DNA of 64,000 nt from Pandoraea terrigena (GTDB taxonomy: Bacteria; Pseudomonadota; Gammaproteobacteria; Burkholderiales; Burkholderiaceae), in the NCBI RefSeq assembly GCF_902459705.1, contig NZ_CABPRU010000004.1, positions 62,001-126,000 of the forward strand. The letters run 5' to 3'. This document shows, piece after piece, positions 1 to 8,931 of the stretch. The position numbers were made by a program, and so were the translations under genes. Position 1 is the stretch's first letter. Every line of letters begins with the position of its first letter. The notes under the pieces are model-generated. The model was not told the DNA's origin. It saw only the letters and a program-made list of their open reading frames with translations, and did not search any database.

Positions 1-328
1 CGCATGGGCGCCTGATGGTCTCACCGCCATCATCGGCTTCCCCCGGCGATCCCGTTTTCAGCACCCTGACCGCAGTTCAGCGATTCACGAATGGGCTCGC
101 CCATCCGGAATCCGGCACGTTTGGCGCGTCGGTTTGCCACAGACTCGATCTGTCGGCAGCCGTCCGAGCGCAAAGCCTGCCGACGCTTGTGTCGTATTCA
201 TGCATGGCAATGCACGTCGCGTGCGCTTCCTGCGTCCTAGCGGACGACGAAGTCTGCGCGATGTCCATTGCGATGTGTCGCCATGCCACGGCATCCCCCG
301 TCCCAGGCCCTTGATTCAGGAGGACACC
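1..328. other. Window-edge stretch with no supported gene
   Basis: I see no convincing gene here. A stop codon at 13-15 may end a gene lying to the left of the window, but too little is visible to call it. The short overlapping reading frames on both strands have no ribosome binding site and no recognisable protein. The stretch ends in the good ribosome binding site of the next gene. Confidence 0.5.
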
Positions 329-709
329 ATGACGCTGCAACTGCTCATCCCCACACTAATCGGGCGTGCCCGCGCCCGCCTTTCGCCCGCATCGACGGCA
401 TCGAACCGCGTGAGCACGTCGGCTGGCGCGCGCGTCGCGCCGAAGTACCGGCTTGTCGTGCTCACACTGGCGTCGAGAGCGCACGCCATCGACACCCAGG
501 TTCGTCATGTCCTTCGCTCGCATCGGCTCACGCCCGAAGCGGCTTCTCGCTCCGAGCGTTCCGGCGGGTACCTGCTTGAACTGGATTATGGGGTGCGCTG
601 TGAGCAAAGCCGCCGCGCGGCGCTCGTCCACCTTGTCTCGACGCTCGGCGACACGGCTGGCGTTCGCGCCATTCGCTGGGAGACGGCGCCGGAGCCACCG
701 GCTCGCTGA
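329..709 (+). CDS. Small protein resembling the C-terminal ACT-like domain of MgtC
   Basis: A 126-residue protein of unproven function. The start is chosen because an AGGAGG sequence lies a few bases upstream of this ATG, and an upstream in-frame start has none. The first 40 residues are basic and Ser/Ala-rich. The rest (about 45-120) looks like one alpha-beta domain: a strand, a helix containing QVRHVLRSH, a strand ending LLELDYGV, a second helix, and a final strand VRAIRWE. That order and the ending resemble the small C-terminal domain of MgtC/SapB proteins, which is related to ACT domains and usually follows a membrane domain. No membrane segment is present here, so it would be a free-standing soluble version. 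The family link is pattern-based inference and may be wrong. Confidence 0.55.
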   Translation: MTLQLLIPTLIGRARARLSPASTASNRVSTSAGARVAPKYRLVVLTLASRAHAIDTQVRHVLRSHRLTPEAASRSERSGGYLLELDYGVRCEQSRRAALVHLVSTLGDTAGVRAIRWETAPEPPAR

Positions 710-908
710 GCACATCCTCCTGAACCGACACCCCCTTCGCCCGGCCGGCAGCAACGTTCATGCGTCAATGCTGGCCGGGCCGATGTCTCTTGCACCGGCC
801 TTGCCTTCGTTCCCGGTCGCTGGTTTTCGAGGCTTGCCAACTCAAACCTATACGTTCACGTACATGTTGTGCTAGCATTCGATTCACCTTCCGATTGGAG
901 GCAAGCGC

Positions 909-1430
909 ATGCCCATAGATCCCTCGTCCGCGTCGGCCGCAGCAACACCTTCGGATGACGCTCGCCTGCTGACCGTCGGCCAGGCCGCCGCCGCGCTCGG
1001 TGTGACGGCCCGCACGTTGAAGTACTACGAGGAACTGAATCTCGTCGTGCCGGCCCGCAGCGGTGGACGTTATCGCATGTATGCCGAGTCCGACCTCGCA
1101 ACGTTCGGCCGCATCCTGCGCATGCGCTCGCTCGGCTTTTCGATTGCCGCGATCACGGAGATCCTCAAACGCCCGATGCGCCTGGTCGAATCCGGCAAAT
1201 CGCGCATGAATGAGGAGGACTTGCAAGTCGTTCGCGACGCCCTGCACGTGCAACTCGATACGTTGCGCGAGCGCACGGTGCAAGTGCGCCGGGAATTGCG
1301 TGAGGCGGAATCACTAGAAGCGCAGATCGCTCACGACCTCCAATACATCGAACAACGGCTTTGCGGCGTGCCGGCCGACCAACTGCTGGCAGAACGCGTA
1401 GCACGACGCCGCAAGCCTCAGTCGCATTGA
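909..1430 (+). CDS. MerR family transcriptional regulator
   Basis: A 173-residue DNA-binding regulator of the MerR family. The winged helix-turn-helix covers about residues 20-90 and includes the family signature LLTVGQAAAALGVTARTLKYYEE followed by GRYRMY and the RILRMRSLGFSI segment. It is followed by a long dimerisation helix (about 105-150) and has no clear metal-binding cysteine cluster, so its signal cannot be read from the sequence. A GGAGG ribosome binding site lies 7 bases before the ATG. An MFS exporter starts 40 bp downstream on the same strand, so control of that transporter is a reasonable inference. Confidence 0.9.
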   Translation: MPIDPSSASAAATPSDDARLLTVGQAAAALGVTARTLKYYEELNLVVPARSGGRYRMYAESDLATFGRILRMRSLGFSIAAITEILKRPMRLVESGKSRMNEEDLQVVRDALHVQLDTLRERTVQVRRELREAESLEAQIAHDLQYIEQRLCGVPADQLLAERVARRRKPQSH

Positions 1431-1470
1431 CCTGCGCCCACCATCGGACTTCGCCCCCCCGTCGCCCGTC

Positions 1471-3048
1471 ATGACATCCGCCGCGCCGCCAACCGGTTCC
1501 GCTCCGTCGCTGCCCAACGACCCGCTGAGGCCAATGCGCGTCGGAGCCTACCGCTACGCGCTTGGCCTGATCCCGGGACTCGAATTCTTCGAGAACGCAC
1601 TGCTCGTCTACTTCGCCGTCTACATCTCCGGCGGCGTCGACGCCTCACCCAAAGAGTTCGTCTGGATGACGACGGCCTATGGCATGACGTCTGTCCTCGC
1701 CATCCTCAAGCAGCAATGGTTCGTCGAGCGCATGGGTTATCGCCGCTATCTGACCGCGTCGCTACTGCTCTACGCCTGCGGCGCTCTGGTCGCGGGCACC
1801 AGTGAAAGCGTGACGCAGCTCGTGATCGCGCGGGCCTGCCAAGGCTTTTGCGCGGGCAGTTGGATGAGTTCGTGCCGCATCCTCGCGCAAGTGAGCGTCC
1901 CGGCGGAGCGACGCGGCAAAACGGTGCAGACGTTCGCCCTGCTGCTATTCACGGGTTCGGCCACCGCGCCGCTCATCGGCGGACTGCTCATCTCCACATA
2001 CACCTGGCGCACGCTGTTCCTGTGCACCGCGCCGCCTGCCGTGCTGCTCGCGGGACTCGCATGGTTCTCGGTGCCCGACGTGGGCCGCCTGCGTGAACGT
2101 GCCACCGATAGCCGCTATCCGTTCGCACCGTTCATGGCATTCGCACTGGCAATGGGTGCGTTTCAAGTCGTGTTGCAGGAAATGCGTTACACGTTGTGGC
2201 TGCAAACCCCATGGTTGCCTTTGCTCACCGTCGCCGGCGTGGGCGCGCTCGTGGGGTTCGGCTATCACCAATGGCAATATCCCGCACCGTTCATACGCCT
2301 GCAATCGCTGCGTCGTCGGGAGTTTCAGGTCGGACTGCTGCTATACGCGGCCTACTACTACCTGGCGAACACGCAGAGCTACCTGATGCCGCGCATGCTC
2401 GAGCAGGGGCTGGGCTTCACGGTCGAGCGAACAGGGCAATTGCTCGGTTATTCGGGGCTGCTCACCGTGCTTCTGCTGGTGGCCTACTTTCGCGCCGCGA
2501 GATTCATTACGCACAAGAAATTACTGATCGTGGGCGGTTTCGTGATGACGATCGCCACCAGCCTGTGGCTCGCCGCCATGCCGCCCGACGCGGGTCAGTC
2601 GCAACTCTACGGCGTGCTGGCCCTCAAGGCCGTGTTCGGCATCTTTACCGTGCTGCCCGTGGCCAACCTGACCTTTCGTACCTTCGATCATGAAAGCTTC
2701 GTGCACGGCTACCGGCTCAAGAACATCTTGCGCCAGCTCTCCGGCTCGTTCGCCGTCTCGACGATTGTCGCGTTCGAACAGCATCGTGAAGCGCTGCACC
2801 GCACTCGCCTGACGGAGGTCGCCAATCCCTTCAACCCGGTCTTCACGCAGACGCTCGACACGCTCACCCATGCCCTCACGCACGCGGGCGTGCCCGCCTC
2901 GGCTGCACACGGCGCCGCGCTTGCGCAAATTGCACGGACGATTCAGCGGCAAGCGTCATTCCTGACGTTCATCGACGGCTTCCATTTCATTGCCATCGTC
3001 GCGCTGTGCGGCGCCATTTTTGCAGCAGTCCAAAAGCAGCTAAATTAG
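1471..3048 (+). CDS. MFS transporter, DHA2-like (14 TM segments)
   Basis: A 525-residue inner-membrane transporter of the major facilitator superfamily. Length and hydrophobic pattern suit the 14-helix DHA2 drug:proton antiporters rather than 12-helix members. The RMGYRRYL segment after the second helix is in the place of MFS motif A. The first membrane helix begins near residue 25 (YALGLIPGLEFFENALLVYF). It follows a MerR regulator by 40 bp and is probably cotranscribed with it. The start lacks a strong ribosome binding site, which would fit translational coupling. The substrate cannot be predicted. Confidence 0.85.
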   Translation: MTSAAPPTGSAPSLPNDPLRPMRVGAYRYALGLIPGLEFFENALLVYFAVYISGGVDASPKEFVWMTTAYGMTSVLAILKQQWFVERMGYRRYLTASLLLYACGALVAGTSESVTQLVIARACQGFCAGSWMSSCRILAQVSVPAERRGKTVQTFALLLFTGSATAPLIGGLLISTYTWRTLFLCTAPPAVLLAGLAWFSVPDVGRLRERATDSRYPFAPFMAFALAMGAFQVVLQEMRYTLWLQTPWLPLLTVAGVGALVGFGYHQWQYPAPFIRLQSLRRREFQVGLLLYAAYYYLANTQSYLMPRMLEQGLGFTVERTGQLLGYSGLLTVLLLVAYFRAARFITHKKLLIVGGFVMTIATSLWLAAMPPDAGQSQLYGVLALKAVFGIFTVLPVANLTFRTFDHESFVHGYRLKNILRQLSGSFAVSTIVAFEQHREALHRTRLTEVANPFNPVFTQTLDTLTHALTHAGVPASAAHGAALAQIARTIQRQASFLTFIDGFHFIAIVALCGAIFAAVQKQLN

Positions 3049-3120
3049 AATCGATGCACCACCGGTGCACGAAGTCACCGAAAGATCCACCGCCGCTGCG
3101 CCAAACTGGCTTCGCTCGTC

Positions 3121-3972
3121 ATGTTCAAAACCCTGCTCACCCGCCTCCGGCGCGCGCACACACGCCCCACGATCGATGACGCCGTCTGGGACGAGGTCGT
3201 GGGTGCCTTGCCGTTCCTGGCACGCCGTAGCACGGCCGACCTGGACAAGCTCCGCGCCCTCGCGACCGACTTTCTGGGCAGCAAACGCTTCTCGACGGCG
3301 CACGACCTGCCATTGACCGACGCGATGTGTGTCTCGGTCGCCGCGCAAGCCTGCCTGCCGATTCTCAACCTGCCGAGCGCGCTGTATCGCGGGTGGACGG
3401 GCATCGTGCTGTACCCCGGCGAGTTCCTGATTCGCAAAACCGTGCAGGACGAAGCCGGCGTGGTACACGACATTGCGCAGGAGGCGAGTGGCGAAGCCTG
3501 GGAGGGCGGCCCTGTCGTCCTGTCCTGGCAAGACGTGCAAGCGAGCGACGTGCTGGCGTACAACGTAGTGATTCACGAGTTCGTGCACAAGATCGACATG
3601 GAAGGCGGCGAGGCCGACGGCGTACCGCCGATGCTGCGGCGCCTGCATGGCGAGCTCACGCCCGAGGCCTGGTGCGATGTGTTCGACCCCGCGTACGAGG
3701 CGTTCTGCCACGACGTGTCCGACGTTCCCGATACCCATTGGGACGCGTTTGCCACGTCGTCACTGCTCGATCCGTACGCCGCCGAGCACGAGTCGGAGTT
3801 CTTTGCGGTCTGCGCCGAAGCGTTCTTTGTGGCCCCCGATGCCTTCCGCGACGCCTATCCGGCCCTGTACACGCTGTTTTCCCGCTATTTCCTGCAGGAT
3901 CCGGCCGCGACCGCGGGCACCCGCGACGGCATGCCCAACACGGCGGTGCCCGCGCCCGTCGCAAGCCCGTGA
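3121..3972 (+). CDS. mtfA: MtfA-type zinc peptidase (M90)
   Basis: A 283-residue cytosolic zinc-dependent peptidase of the MtfA (YeeI) family. In E. coli MtfA binds the glucose repressor Mlc and has peptidase activity. The catalytic HEFVH sits at residues 152-156, followed by KIDMEGGEADGVPP. The distal segment EHESEFFAVCAEAFF supplies the third zinc ligand, as in the family. Length is close to the family norm of about 265 residues. It lies in its own unit between the MFS gene and rpmE2. Confidence 0.92.
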   Translation: MFKTLLTRLRRAHTRPTIDDAVWDEVVGALPFLARRSTADLDKLRALATDFLGSKRFSTAHDLPLTDAMCVSVAAQACLPILNLPSALYRGWTGIVLYPGEFLIRKTVQDEAGVVHDIAQEASGEAWEGGPVVLSWQDVQASDVLAYNVVIHEFVHKIDMEGGEADGVPPMLRRLHGELTPEAWCDVFDPAYEAFCHDVSDVPDTHWDAFATSSLLDPYAAEHESEFFAVCAEAFFVAPDAFRDAYPALYTLFSRYFLQDPAATAGTRDGMPNTAVPAPVASP

Positions 3973-3977
3973 AAACT

Positions 3978-4007
3978 TTGCGAAAGTCATTGTTTTCATG
4001 GCATAAT
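3978..4007 (+). promoter_or_regulatory. Candidate sigma-70 promoter for rpmE2
   Basis: TTGCGA (3978-3983) and CATAAT (4002-4007) separated by 18 bp, just after the mtfA stop codon. This would give an untranslated leader of about 145 bases before rpmE2. No Zur operator could be recognised by eye. Confidence 0.5.
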
Positions 4008-4157
4008 GCGCGTTTTACTCACCCGGAAAGTGGTTGACGTCCCTCCCGCCGCATGACGGCGATGGCGTTAGCGGGCCAACGGGGTGCCTCCCTGGACAAT
4101 GTCCCGGGCGAACATCCTCCCGCGCAGACTGGCTACCGACTTAACCCAAGGTACATC

Positions 4158-4424
4158 ATGAAAGAAGGCATTCACCCCGAATACCGCGAAGTCCTGTTCC
4201 GCGACATGACGCCCGGCGTCGACTTCGAATTCATCACCCGCTCGACGATCCACACCAAGGAAACGGCCGAGAAGGATGGCAAGACCTACCCGCTCGTGAA
4301 GGTCGAAACGTCGTCGGCTTCGCACAACTTCTACACCGGCGAACAGCGCATCATGGACACGGCTGGCCGCGTCGACAAGTTCCGCCAGAAGTTCGGCAAC
4401 CGTGCCGGCGGCAAGATCGCCTAA
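4158..4424 (+). CDS. rpmE2: 50S ribosomal protein L31 type B
   Basis: An 88-residue ribosomal protein of the large subunit. It begins [17 protein letters not shown] and contains the [10 protein letters not shown] and VDKFRQKFG segments typical of L31 type B. It has no cysteine at all, so it is the zinc-independent (C-minus) form that replaces zinc-binding L31 when zinc is scarce in many bacteria. The start has an AAGG seven bases upstream. An in-frame extension back to 4053 is not used, because it is not L31-like. It is followed by a strong terminator and is probably monocistronic. Confidence 0.96.
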   Translation: MKEGIHPEYREVLFRDMTPGVDFEFITRSTIHTKETAEKDGKTYPLVKVETSSASHNFYTGEQRIMDTAGRVDKFRQKFGNRAGGKIA

Positions 4425-4527
4425 GTATTACCGGCGACGCGCCACACAACGCGATGCAGGGCCCGACGGACACCGGCGGGCCAGCACCTCGGGGGCAAAC
4501 CCCGGCGTTGGAGAAAGCATTGGAAAG

Positions 4528-4551
4528 GGGCAGCTCAGGCTGCCCTTTTTT
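4528..4551 (+). terminator. Rho-independent terminator of rpmE2
   Basis: GGGCAGC (4528-4534), a 4-base loop, GCTGCCC (4539-4545), then six T residues. Confidence 0.9.
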
Positions 4552-4718
4552 CTTGGGTCTGGCCTGCGTCTTCGCGCCGGTTACTGTCATACTGTCGGTT
4601 TTTCCGATTCCCCCGAGTTTTTCCTTGGCGTCACCCCGAGTTTCACCTTCGAGTCCGTTCCGACTCGCCCCCTGAGTCTTCCCCATCCGGCCACCGCGCC
4701 GGTCCTGTCGTCCGGCCT

Positions 4719-6449
4719 ATGAAACGAGTTCGCATCACCGCCTCCGCCACCAGCGCGCTACCACGTTCGCTGCTGATCGCCATTTGTGTCATCTATGTGC
4801 TGGCGGGGTTGTTCGGTCGCGATCCGTGGAAGAACGAAGACGCCGCGGGTTTCGGCGTCATGTGGACGATGGCACATGGTCAGTTGTCCGACTGGCTGCT
4901 GCCGAACATCGCCGGCAAGCCCATCTACGACACCGGCCCACTCGTCTCGTGGCTCGGCGCGCTCGCCATCCGCACCTTCTCGTGGCTCGACGCGCCCGAC
5001 GCCGCGCGCATCGTCACCGGCCTTTGCTTCTACGCCACCTGCACGTTCATCTGGTACGGCACCTACCTGCTCGGCCGCCGCCCCGAAGTGCAACCGTTCA
5101 AATACGCTTTTGGCGGTGAGCCCGAACCGCGCGACTACGGCCGCACGCTCGCCGACGGCGCGCTGCTGATCTTGCTGGCCTGCTTCGGGCTGGCCGAACG
5201 CGGACACGAAACCACCTCCACCGTCGGACAGCTCACGCTCATCTCGATGGCGATCTACGGCCTCGTGCGCAGCCTCGACAAGCCACGCCAGGGCGCCGTC
5301 TGGTTCGGCCTCGCCCTTGGCTGCATGGCGCTCGCGTCCTCACCGTTGATGACGCTCTCGCTGTGGTTCGCGGGCATGGCCGCTGCCGTGGTCTGCCGCG
5401 CCATGCCCTTGCGTATGTTGCTGCTGGTCTCCACCCCCGTGACGCTGCTCGTTGCCTGCACGTGGCCGCTCGCGGCGCTCAAGTTTGCCGGCGGCGCGCG
5501 CCAATGGCTCGGCGAGTGGGCGGACATCGGCGTGGACGCCTTCAGTGGCCCGACGCTCGCCTCGTTGAGCTATATCGCCAAGAACCTGGCGCTGTTCGCC
5601 TGGCCGGCATGGCCACTCGCCGCGTGGTCGCTCTATTCGTGGCGCGGCATGCGACGCGCACCGCACATCGCGATTGCGCTCGCCTTCGCCATCGCGATTC
5701 TCGTGCTGATCGTGCTGCAGGCCCATCAGGGCAATCAGCTCTTCATGCTGGCGTTGCCGGCGCTGTCGATCATCGCGGCTTTCGGCCTGCCCACGCTCAA
5801 GCGCGGCACGGTCAACGCGATCGACTGGTTTGCCGTCCTGTCGTTTACCGTGCTTGCGGGCTTCGTCTGGATCGTCTGGCTGGCCGGCATCACTGGATTC
5901 CCCGCATCAACGGCGCGTAATCTGCGACGCCTGGTCCCGGGCTTCGCGCCCGAATTCAGTTGGGTCACGCTGATCAGCGCCCTGATCGTCACGGGCGCCT
6001 GGGTCGCGCTGGTGGCTTGGCGCGTGTCGCGCAGCCCGAAGGTATTGTGGCGCAGCGTGGTCCTGTCGTCCGGTGGCACGACGCTCATGTGGGTGCTGCT
6101 CATGACACTGTGGTTACCCGTCGTGAACTATGGCAGAACCTATCGCGACGTGGCGGCGCAGATCGCCGCCCATTTGCCGGCCGATTACACCTGCATCCGC
6201 ACGGCCCGCGTCGGCGACGCACAGCTCGCCTCGTTCGCCTACTTCGGCAAGATGCGCTTCGGCACGGCCAACGAGGATTGCGACGTGCTGCTGCGCCAGG
6301 ACTCGCAGGACTACAGCGAACCGTTGTCGCTGGCACCCTATGAATGGCGCCAGCTCTGGGAAGGCCGCCGTGCGGCTGACCGCGACGAGCGCTTCCGCCT
6401 CTATGTCTTGCAGGAGCGTCCGTGGCGTCGTGGGGCGCGTCCGCGCTAA
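4719..6449 (+). CDS. GT39 (ArnT-like) membrane glycosyltransferase
   Basis: A 576-residue inner-membrane glycosyltransferase of family GT39, the group that includes ArnT and protein O-mannosyltransferases. These enzymes use a polyprenyl-phosphate sugar as donor and act on the periplasmic side. The first helix (about 14-32) is followed by the periplasmic segment GRDPWKNEDAAG, whose acidic residues sit where the family keeps its catalytic Asp/Glu. About eleven to twelve further hydrophobic segments follow, then a soluble C-terminal domain from about residue 470. No arn genes are nearby, so the acceptor cannot be named. The MATE exporter starts 30 bp downstream, suggesting a shared transcript. 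Confidence 0.8.
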   Translation: MKRVRITASATSALPRSLLIAICVIYVLAGLFGRDPWKNEDAAGFGVMWTMAHGQLSDWLLPNIAGKPIYDTGPLVSWLGALAIRTFSWLDAPDAARIVTGLCFYATCTFIWYGTYLLGRRPEVQPFKYAFGGEPEPRDYGRTLADGALLILLACFGLAERGHETTSTVGQLTLISMAIYGLVRSLDKPRQGAVWFGLALGCMALASSPLMTLSLWFAGMAAAVVCRAMPLRMLLLVSTPVTLLVACTWPLAALKFAGGARQWLGEWADIGVDAFSGPTLASLSYIAKNLALFAWPAWPLAAWSLYSWRGMRRAPHIAIALAFAIAILVLIVLQAHQGNQLFMLALPALSIIAAFGLPTLKRGTVNAIDWFAVLSFTVLAGFVWIVWLAGITGFPASTARNLRRLVPGFAPEFSWVTLISALIVTGAWVALVAWRVSRSPKVLWRSVVLSSGGTTLMWVLLMTLWLPVVNYGRTYRDVAAQIAAHLPADYTCIRTARVGDAQLASFAYFGKMRFGTANEDCDVLLRQDSQDYSEPLSLAPYEWRQLWEGRRAADRDERFRLYVLQERPWRRGARPR

Positions 6450-6479
6450 CCGCCTCCACCGCGTCCATTGCGCAACGCC

Positions 6480-7829
6480 ATGTGGCACGACGTCAAACGC
6501 ATTGCCGGGCTGGCCTGGCCGGTACTCATCGGTCAGTTGGCTGTCATCGCCTTCGGCGTGATGGATACGGCAATGGTCGGGCGCGCCTCCGCGTTCGATC
6601 TCGCATCGCTTGCGCTTGGCGGGTCGATCTACATCACCGTGTATGTCGGCCTGATGGGCGTGCTCGTGGCGCTCTCCCCGATCGCCGCGCAACGCTTCGG
6701 GGCGGGTGAGCGCGAGAGCATCGGCGAGGAGGTGCGCCAGGCGTTCTGGCTCGCCGGGTTCCTCGCCGTGCCGGGCGTCCTGCTGCTGTCGCATCCGCAG
6801 TTCATTCTGCGCCTCTCGGAAGCCACCCCCGAACTCGAAGCGCGTGCGAGCGCCTATCTCCGGATTCTTGCGTTCGGCCTGCCTGCCGCACTGCTCTTCC
6901 GCGTGTACTCCTCGCTATCGACCGCCGTGGCGCAGCCGCGCATCGTCATGGCCATCCAGGTGACCGGACTGACCTTGAAAGTCCCACTGAATCTGGCCCT
7001 GATCTACGGCATCGAGCGACTGGGCATTCCGTCACTCGGCAGCACCGGCTGCGCCATCGCCACGACCGTCATCAACTGGGTGTCATGTGCGCTCGGGCTC
7101 GCGCTGATGGCCCGTCACGCGAAGCTACGCGATTTCGCTATCTTCTCGCGATTCTGCTGGCCGCACTGGCAGGCGATTCGCACGTTGCTCAAGCTCGGCG
7201 TGCCGATGGGACTGAGCTACCTGATCGAAGTGACGGCATATTCGTTCATGGCGATCTTCATTGCACGCCTGGGCGACGTGACGCTCGCCGGTCACCAGAT
7301 TGCCGCGAACCTCGGTGCGCTCATGTACATGCTGCCGATGTCGATTGCGATTGCGACGGCAACGCTCACTGCGCAGGCCATCGGGTCGCGAGACTTCCAA
7401 TTGGCGCGCCGGATCGGACGCCGTGGCGTCGAGTTCGCCGGCTTGCTCGGCGTGTTGCTGGCGACCATCATGGGACTCTGCCGGCCGTGGATCCTGGCGG
7501 CCTATACGTCGGATCCGCTGGTTGCGGCCGTCGCAACCCCGTTGCTCGCCATCGTCGCGTGCTATCACGTCTTCGACGCCTTGCAGGTGAGCGCCGTCTT
7601 CGTGCTGCGCGCATGGAAAGTGGCCGTGGTGCCGACCGTGATCTATGCGGTATCGCTCTGGGGTGTTGGTCTTGGCGGCGGTTACGTGCTGGGCTTCGAC
7701 GTCGACGGGCTGTCGCCGGCGTGGCTGCATGGCGCCGCGGGCTTCTGGTTCGCCAACAGCGCAAGCCTGGCGGTCGCCGCTTTCGGCTTGCTGCTCTATC
7801 TGCGCTGGATCGTGCGCGTCAAAGCCTGA
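6480..7829 (+). CDS. MATE family efflux transporter
   Basis: A 449-residue, 12-helix exporter of the multidrug and toxic compound extrusion family (NorM-like). Support: the opening AWPVLIGQLAVIAFGVMDTAMVGR, the loop SPIAAQRFGAGE, and the internal two-fold repeat that restarts near LLKLGVPMGLSYLIEVTAYSF. These drug exporters run on Na+ or H+ gradients. A TTG at 6468 is an alternative in-frame start; neither has a good ribosome binding site. It follows the GT39 gene closely, which could reflect joint envelope work or simple adjacency. Confidence 0.9.
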   Translation: MWHDVKRIAGLAWPVLIGQLAVIAFGVMDTAMVGRASAFDLASLALGGSIYITVYVGLMGVLVALSPIAAQRFGAGERESIGEEVRQAFWLAGFLAVPGVLLLSHPQFILRLSEATPELEARASAYLRILAFGLPAALLFRVYSSLSTAVAQPRIVMAIQVTGLTLKVPLNLALIYGIERLGIPSLGSTGCAIATTVINWVSCALGLALMARHAKLRDFAIFSRFCWPHWQAIRTLLKLGVPMGLSYLIEVTAYSFMAIFIARLGDVTLAGHQIAANLGALMYMLPMSIAIATATLTAQAIGSRDFQLARRIGRRGVEFAGLLGVLLATIMGLCRPWILAAYTSDPLVAAVATPLLAIVACYHVFDALQVSAVFVLRAWKVAVVPTVIYAVSLWGVGLGGGYVLGFDVDGLSPAWLHGAAGFWFANSASLAVAAFGLLLYLRWIVRVKA

Positions 7830-8043
7830 TTCCACGCACCGCCAGCGGCATCAGGACGTCACCACGATTCGATCGCTCGGCGCGTTCTGTCATCGCCTTT
7901 CATCAATGCGTGTGATTTGCATATATTCGTGAAACTGCGCGAAAATTCCGCACACGTATTGACGGCGGTATTTCTGGGGGAAAAGTAGGATCGAAACGCC
8001 CCGAAAGCCCCGTTGCAGGGCCTGAAAATGTGAGCGTCGAAGG

Positions 8044-8076
8044 ATAAAAAAAGCCCAGGCATCAGCCTGGGCTTTC
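8044..8076 (-). terminator. Terminator of the tRNA-Asp transcript
   Basis: A 9-bp stem, AGCCCAGGC (8052-8060) with GCCTGGGCT (8065-8073). On the minus strand a run of about seven T residues follows, so it ends the tRNA transcript. The plus side has only TTTCTT, so it may work weakly in the other direction for the MATE gene. Confidence 0.9.
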
Positions 8077-8082
8077 TTCGTT

Positions 8083-8159
8083 TGGCGGAGCGGACGGGGC
8101 TCGAACCCGCGACCCCCGGCGTGACAGGCCGGTATTCTAACCAACTGAACTACCGCTCC
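8083..8159 (-). tRNA. tRNA-Asp (GTC), copy 2
   Basis: A 77-base cloverleaf with 5' GGAGCGG pairing to CCGCTCC, T-loop GGTTCGAGCC, anticodon GTC in CCTGTCACG, and an encoded 3' CCA. It is the promoter-distal copy of a tandem pair identical in sequence. Confidence 0.97.
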
Positions 8160-8259
8160 AAACTTGCTGCAGCATCGTGATATGACTCACTTTGCTTTCC
8201 TGCCAGATCATTCGACATCGCGGCGTCTTAACGCGCAGATGACCGAACTTCGTAGGTTT

Positions 8260-8336
8260 TGGCGGAGCGGACGGGGCTCGAACCCGCGACCCCCGGCGTG
8301 ACAGGCCGGTATTCTAACCAACTGAACTACCGCTCC
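8260..8336 (-). tRNA. tRNA-Asp (GTC), copy 1
   Basis: A 77-base gene identical to the copy at 8083-8159, with anticodon GTC and encoded CCA. The two are separated by 100 bp and very likely cotranscribed. Confidence 0.97.
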
Positions 8337-8345
8337 AAAACCGAC

Positions 8346-8373
8346 AAAAAAACCCGCCTGACTTTCAGCGGGC
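8346..8373 (-). terminator. Terminator-like hairpin between tRNA-Glu and tRNA-Asp
   Basis: On the minus strand CCCG and CTGA arms pair with TCAG and CGGG around a three-base loop (8353-8372, one bulged base), followed by seven T residues. It would end the Ala-Glu transcript before the Asp pair, although the Asp genes have no obvious separate promoter. Confidence 0.65.
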
Positions 8374-8434
8374 TTTACGCCACCAACTGCTTGGCATATT
8401 TAAACTGATACCGACTCGCTACCGGCACCAATTC

Positions 8435-8510
8435 TGGCGTCCCCTAGGGGATTCGAACCCCTGTACTCACCGTGAAAGGGTGATGTCCTAGGCCTCTAGA
8501 CGAAGGGGAC
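8435..8510 (-). tRNA. tRNA-Glu (TTC)
   Basis: A 76-base cloverleaf: acceptor GTCCCCT/AGGGGAC, anticodon TTC within CCTTTCACG, T-loop GGTTCGAATCC, encoded CCA. Confidence 0.97.
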
Positions 8511-8672
8511 AAAATCGTCACAATCTTGTCTGTTTCGCTTTACTGCATTTCGCGAAGAACGCCATTCTAAACAACATTCCTTCGCTTGTGAAGCTTTATT
8601 TTCAAGTTTTTGCATCGTTTTCGCAAGAATCTTGCTCGATCGATGCGCCTGAGAATCTAGCGTCGGAATCCG

Positions 8673-8748
<76 letters not shown>

Positions 8749-8846
8749 CGAACAGAGAAATGAGATTTTAAAGACAAACCCATTTCCTGTAAATACCCTT
8801 CTCGCATTTTTTCCGCATCATTTTGCCGATCCGTGCGATCGATAAG

Positions 8847-8876
8847 AAAACGGCGACGCCAAGGCGTCGCCGTTTT
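8847..8876 (-). terminator. Terminator of pnp
   Basis: A perfect 14-bp stem, AAAACGGCGACGCC (8847-8860) with its complement (8863-8876) and a two-base loop, giving a T-run on either strand. It lies 55 bp after the pnp stop codon. Confidence 0.92.
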
Positions 8877-8931
8877 CCCTGGCACGGCAACGCGCGAATG
8901 CGCGTCGCCAAGCCTCATGCGGACACCGAAA

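Noticed and set aside
840-880. MerR-type operator in front of the MerR gene
   Set aside because: ACGTTCACGT and nearby short symmetries are suggestive, but no 19-bp-spaced promoter with a clear dyad could be drawn.
4053-4157. N-terminal extension of rpmE2 from an upstream ATG
   Set aside because: L31 type B begins at MKEGIHPEY; the extension is not L31-like and lacks a ribosome site.
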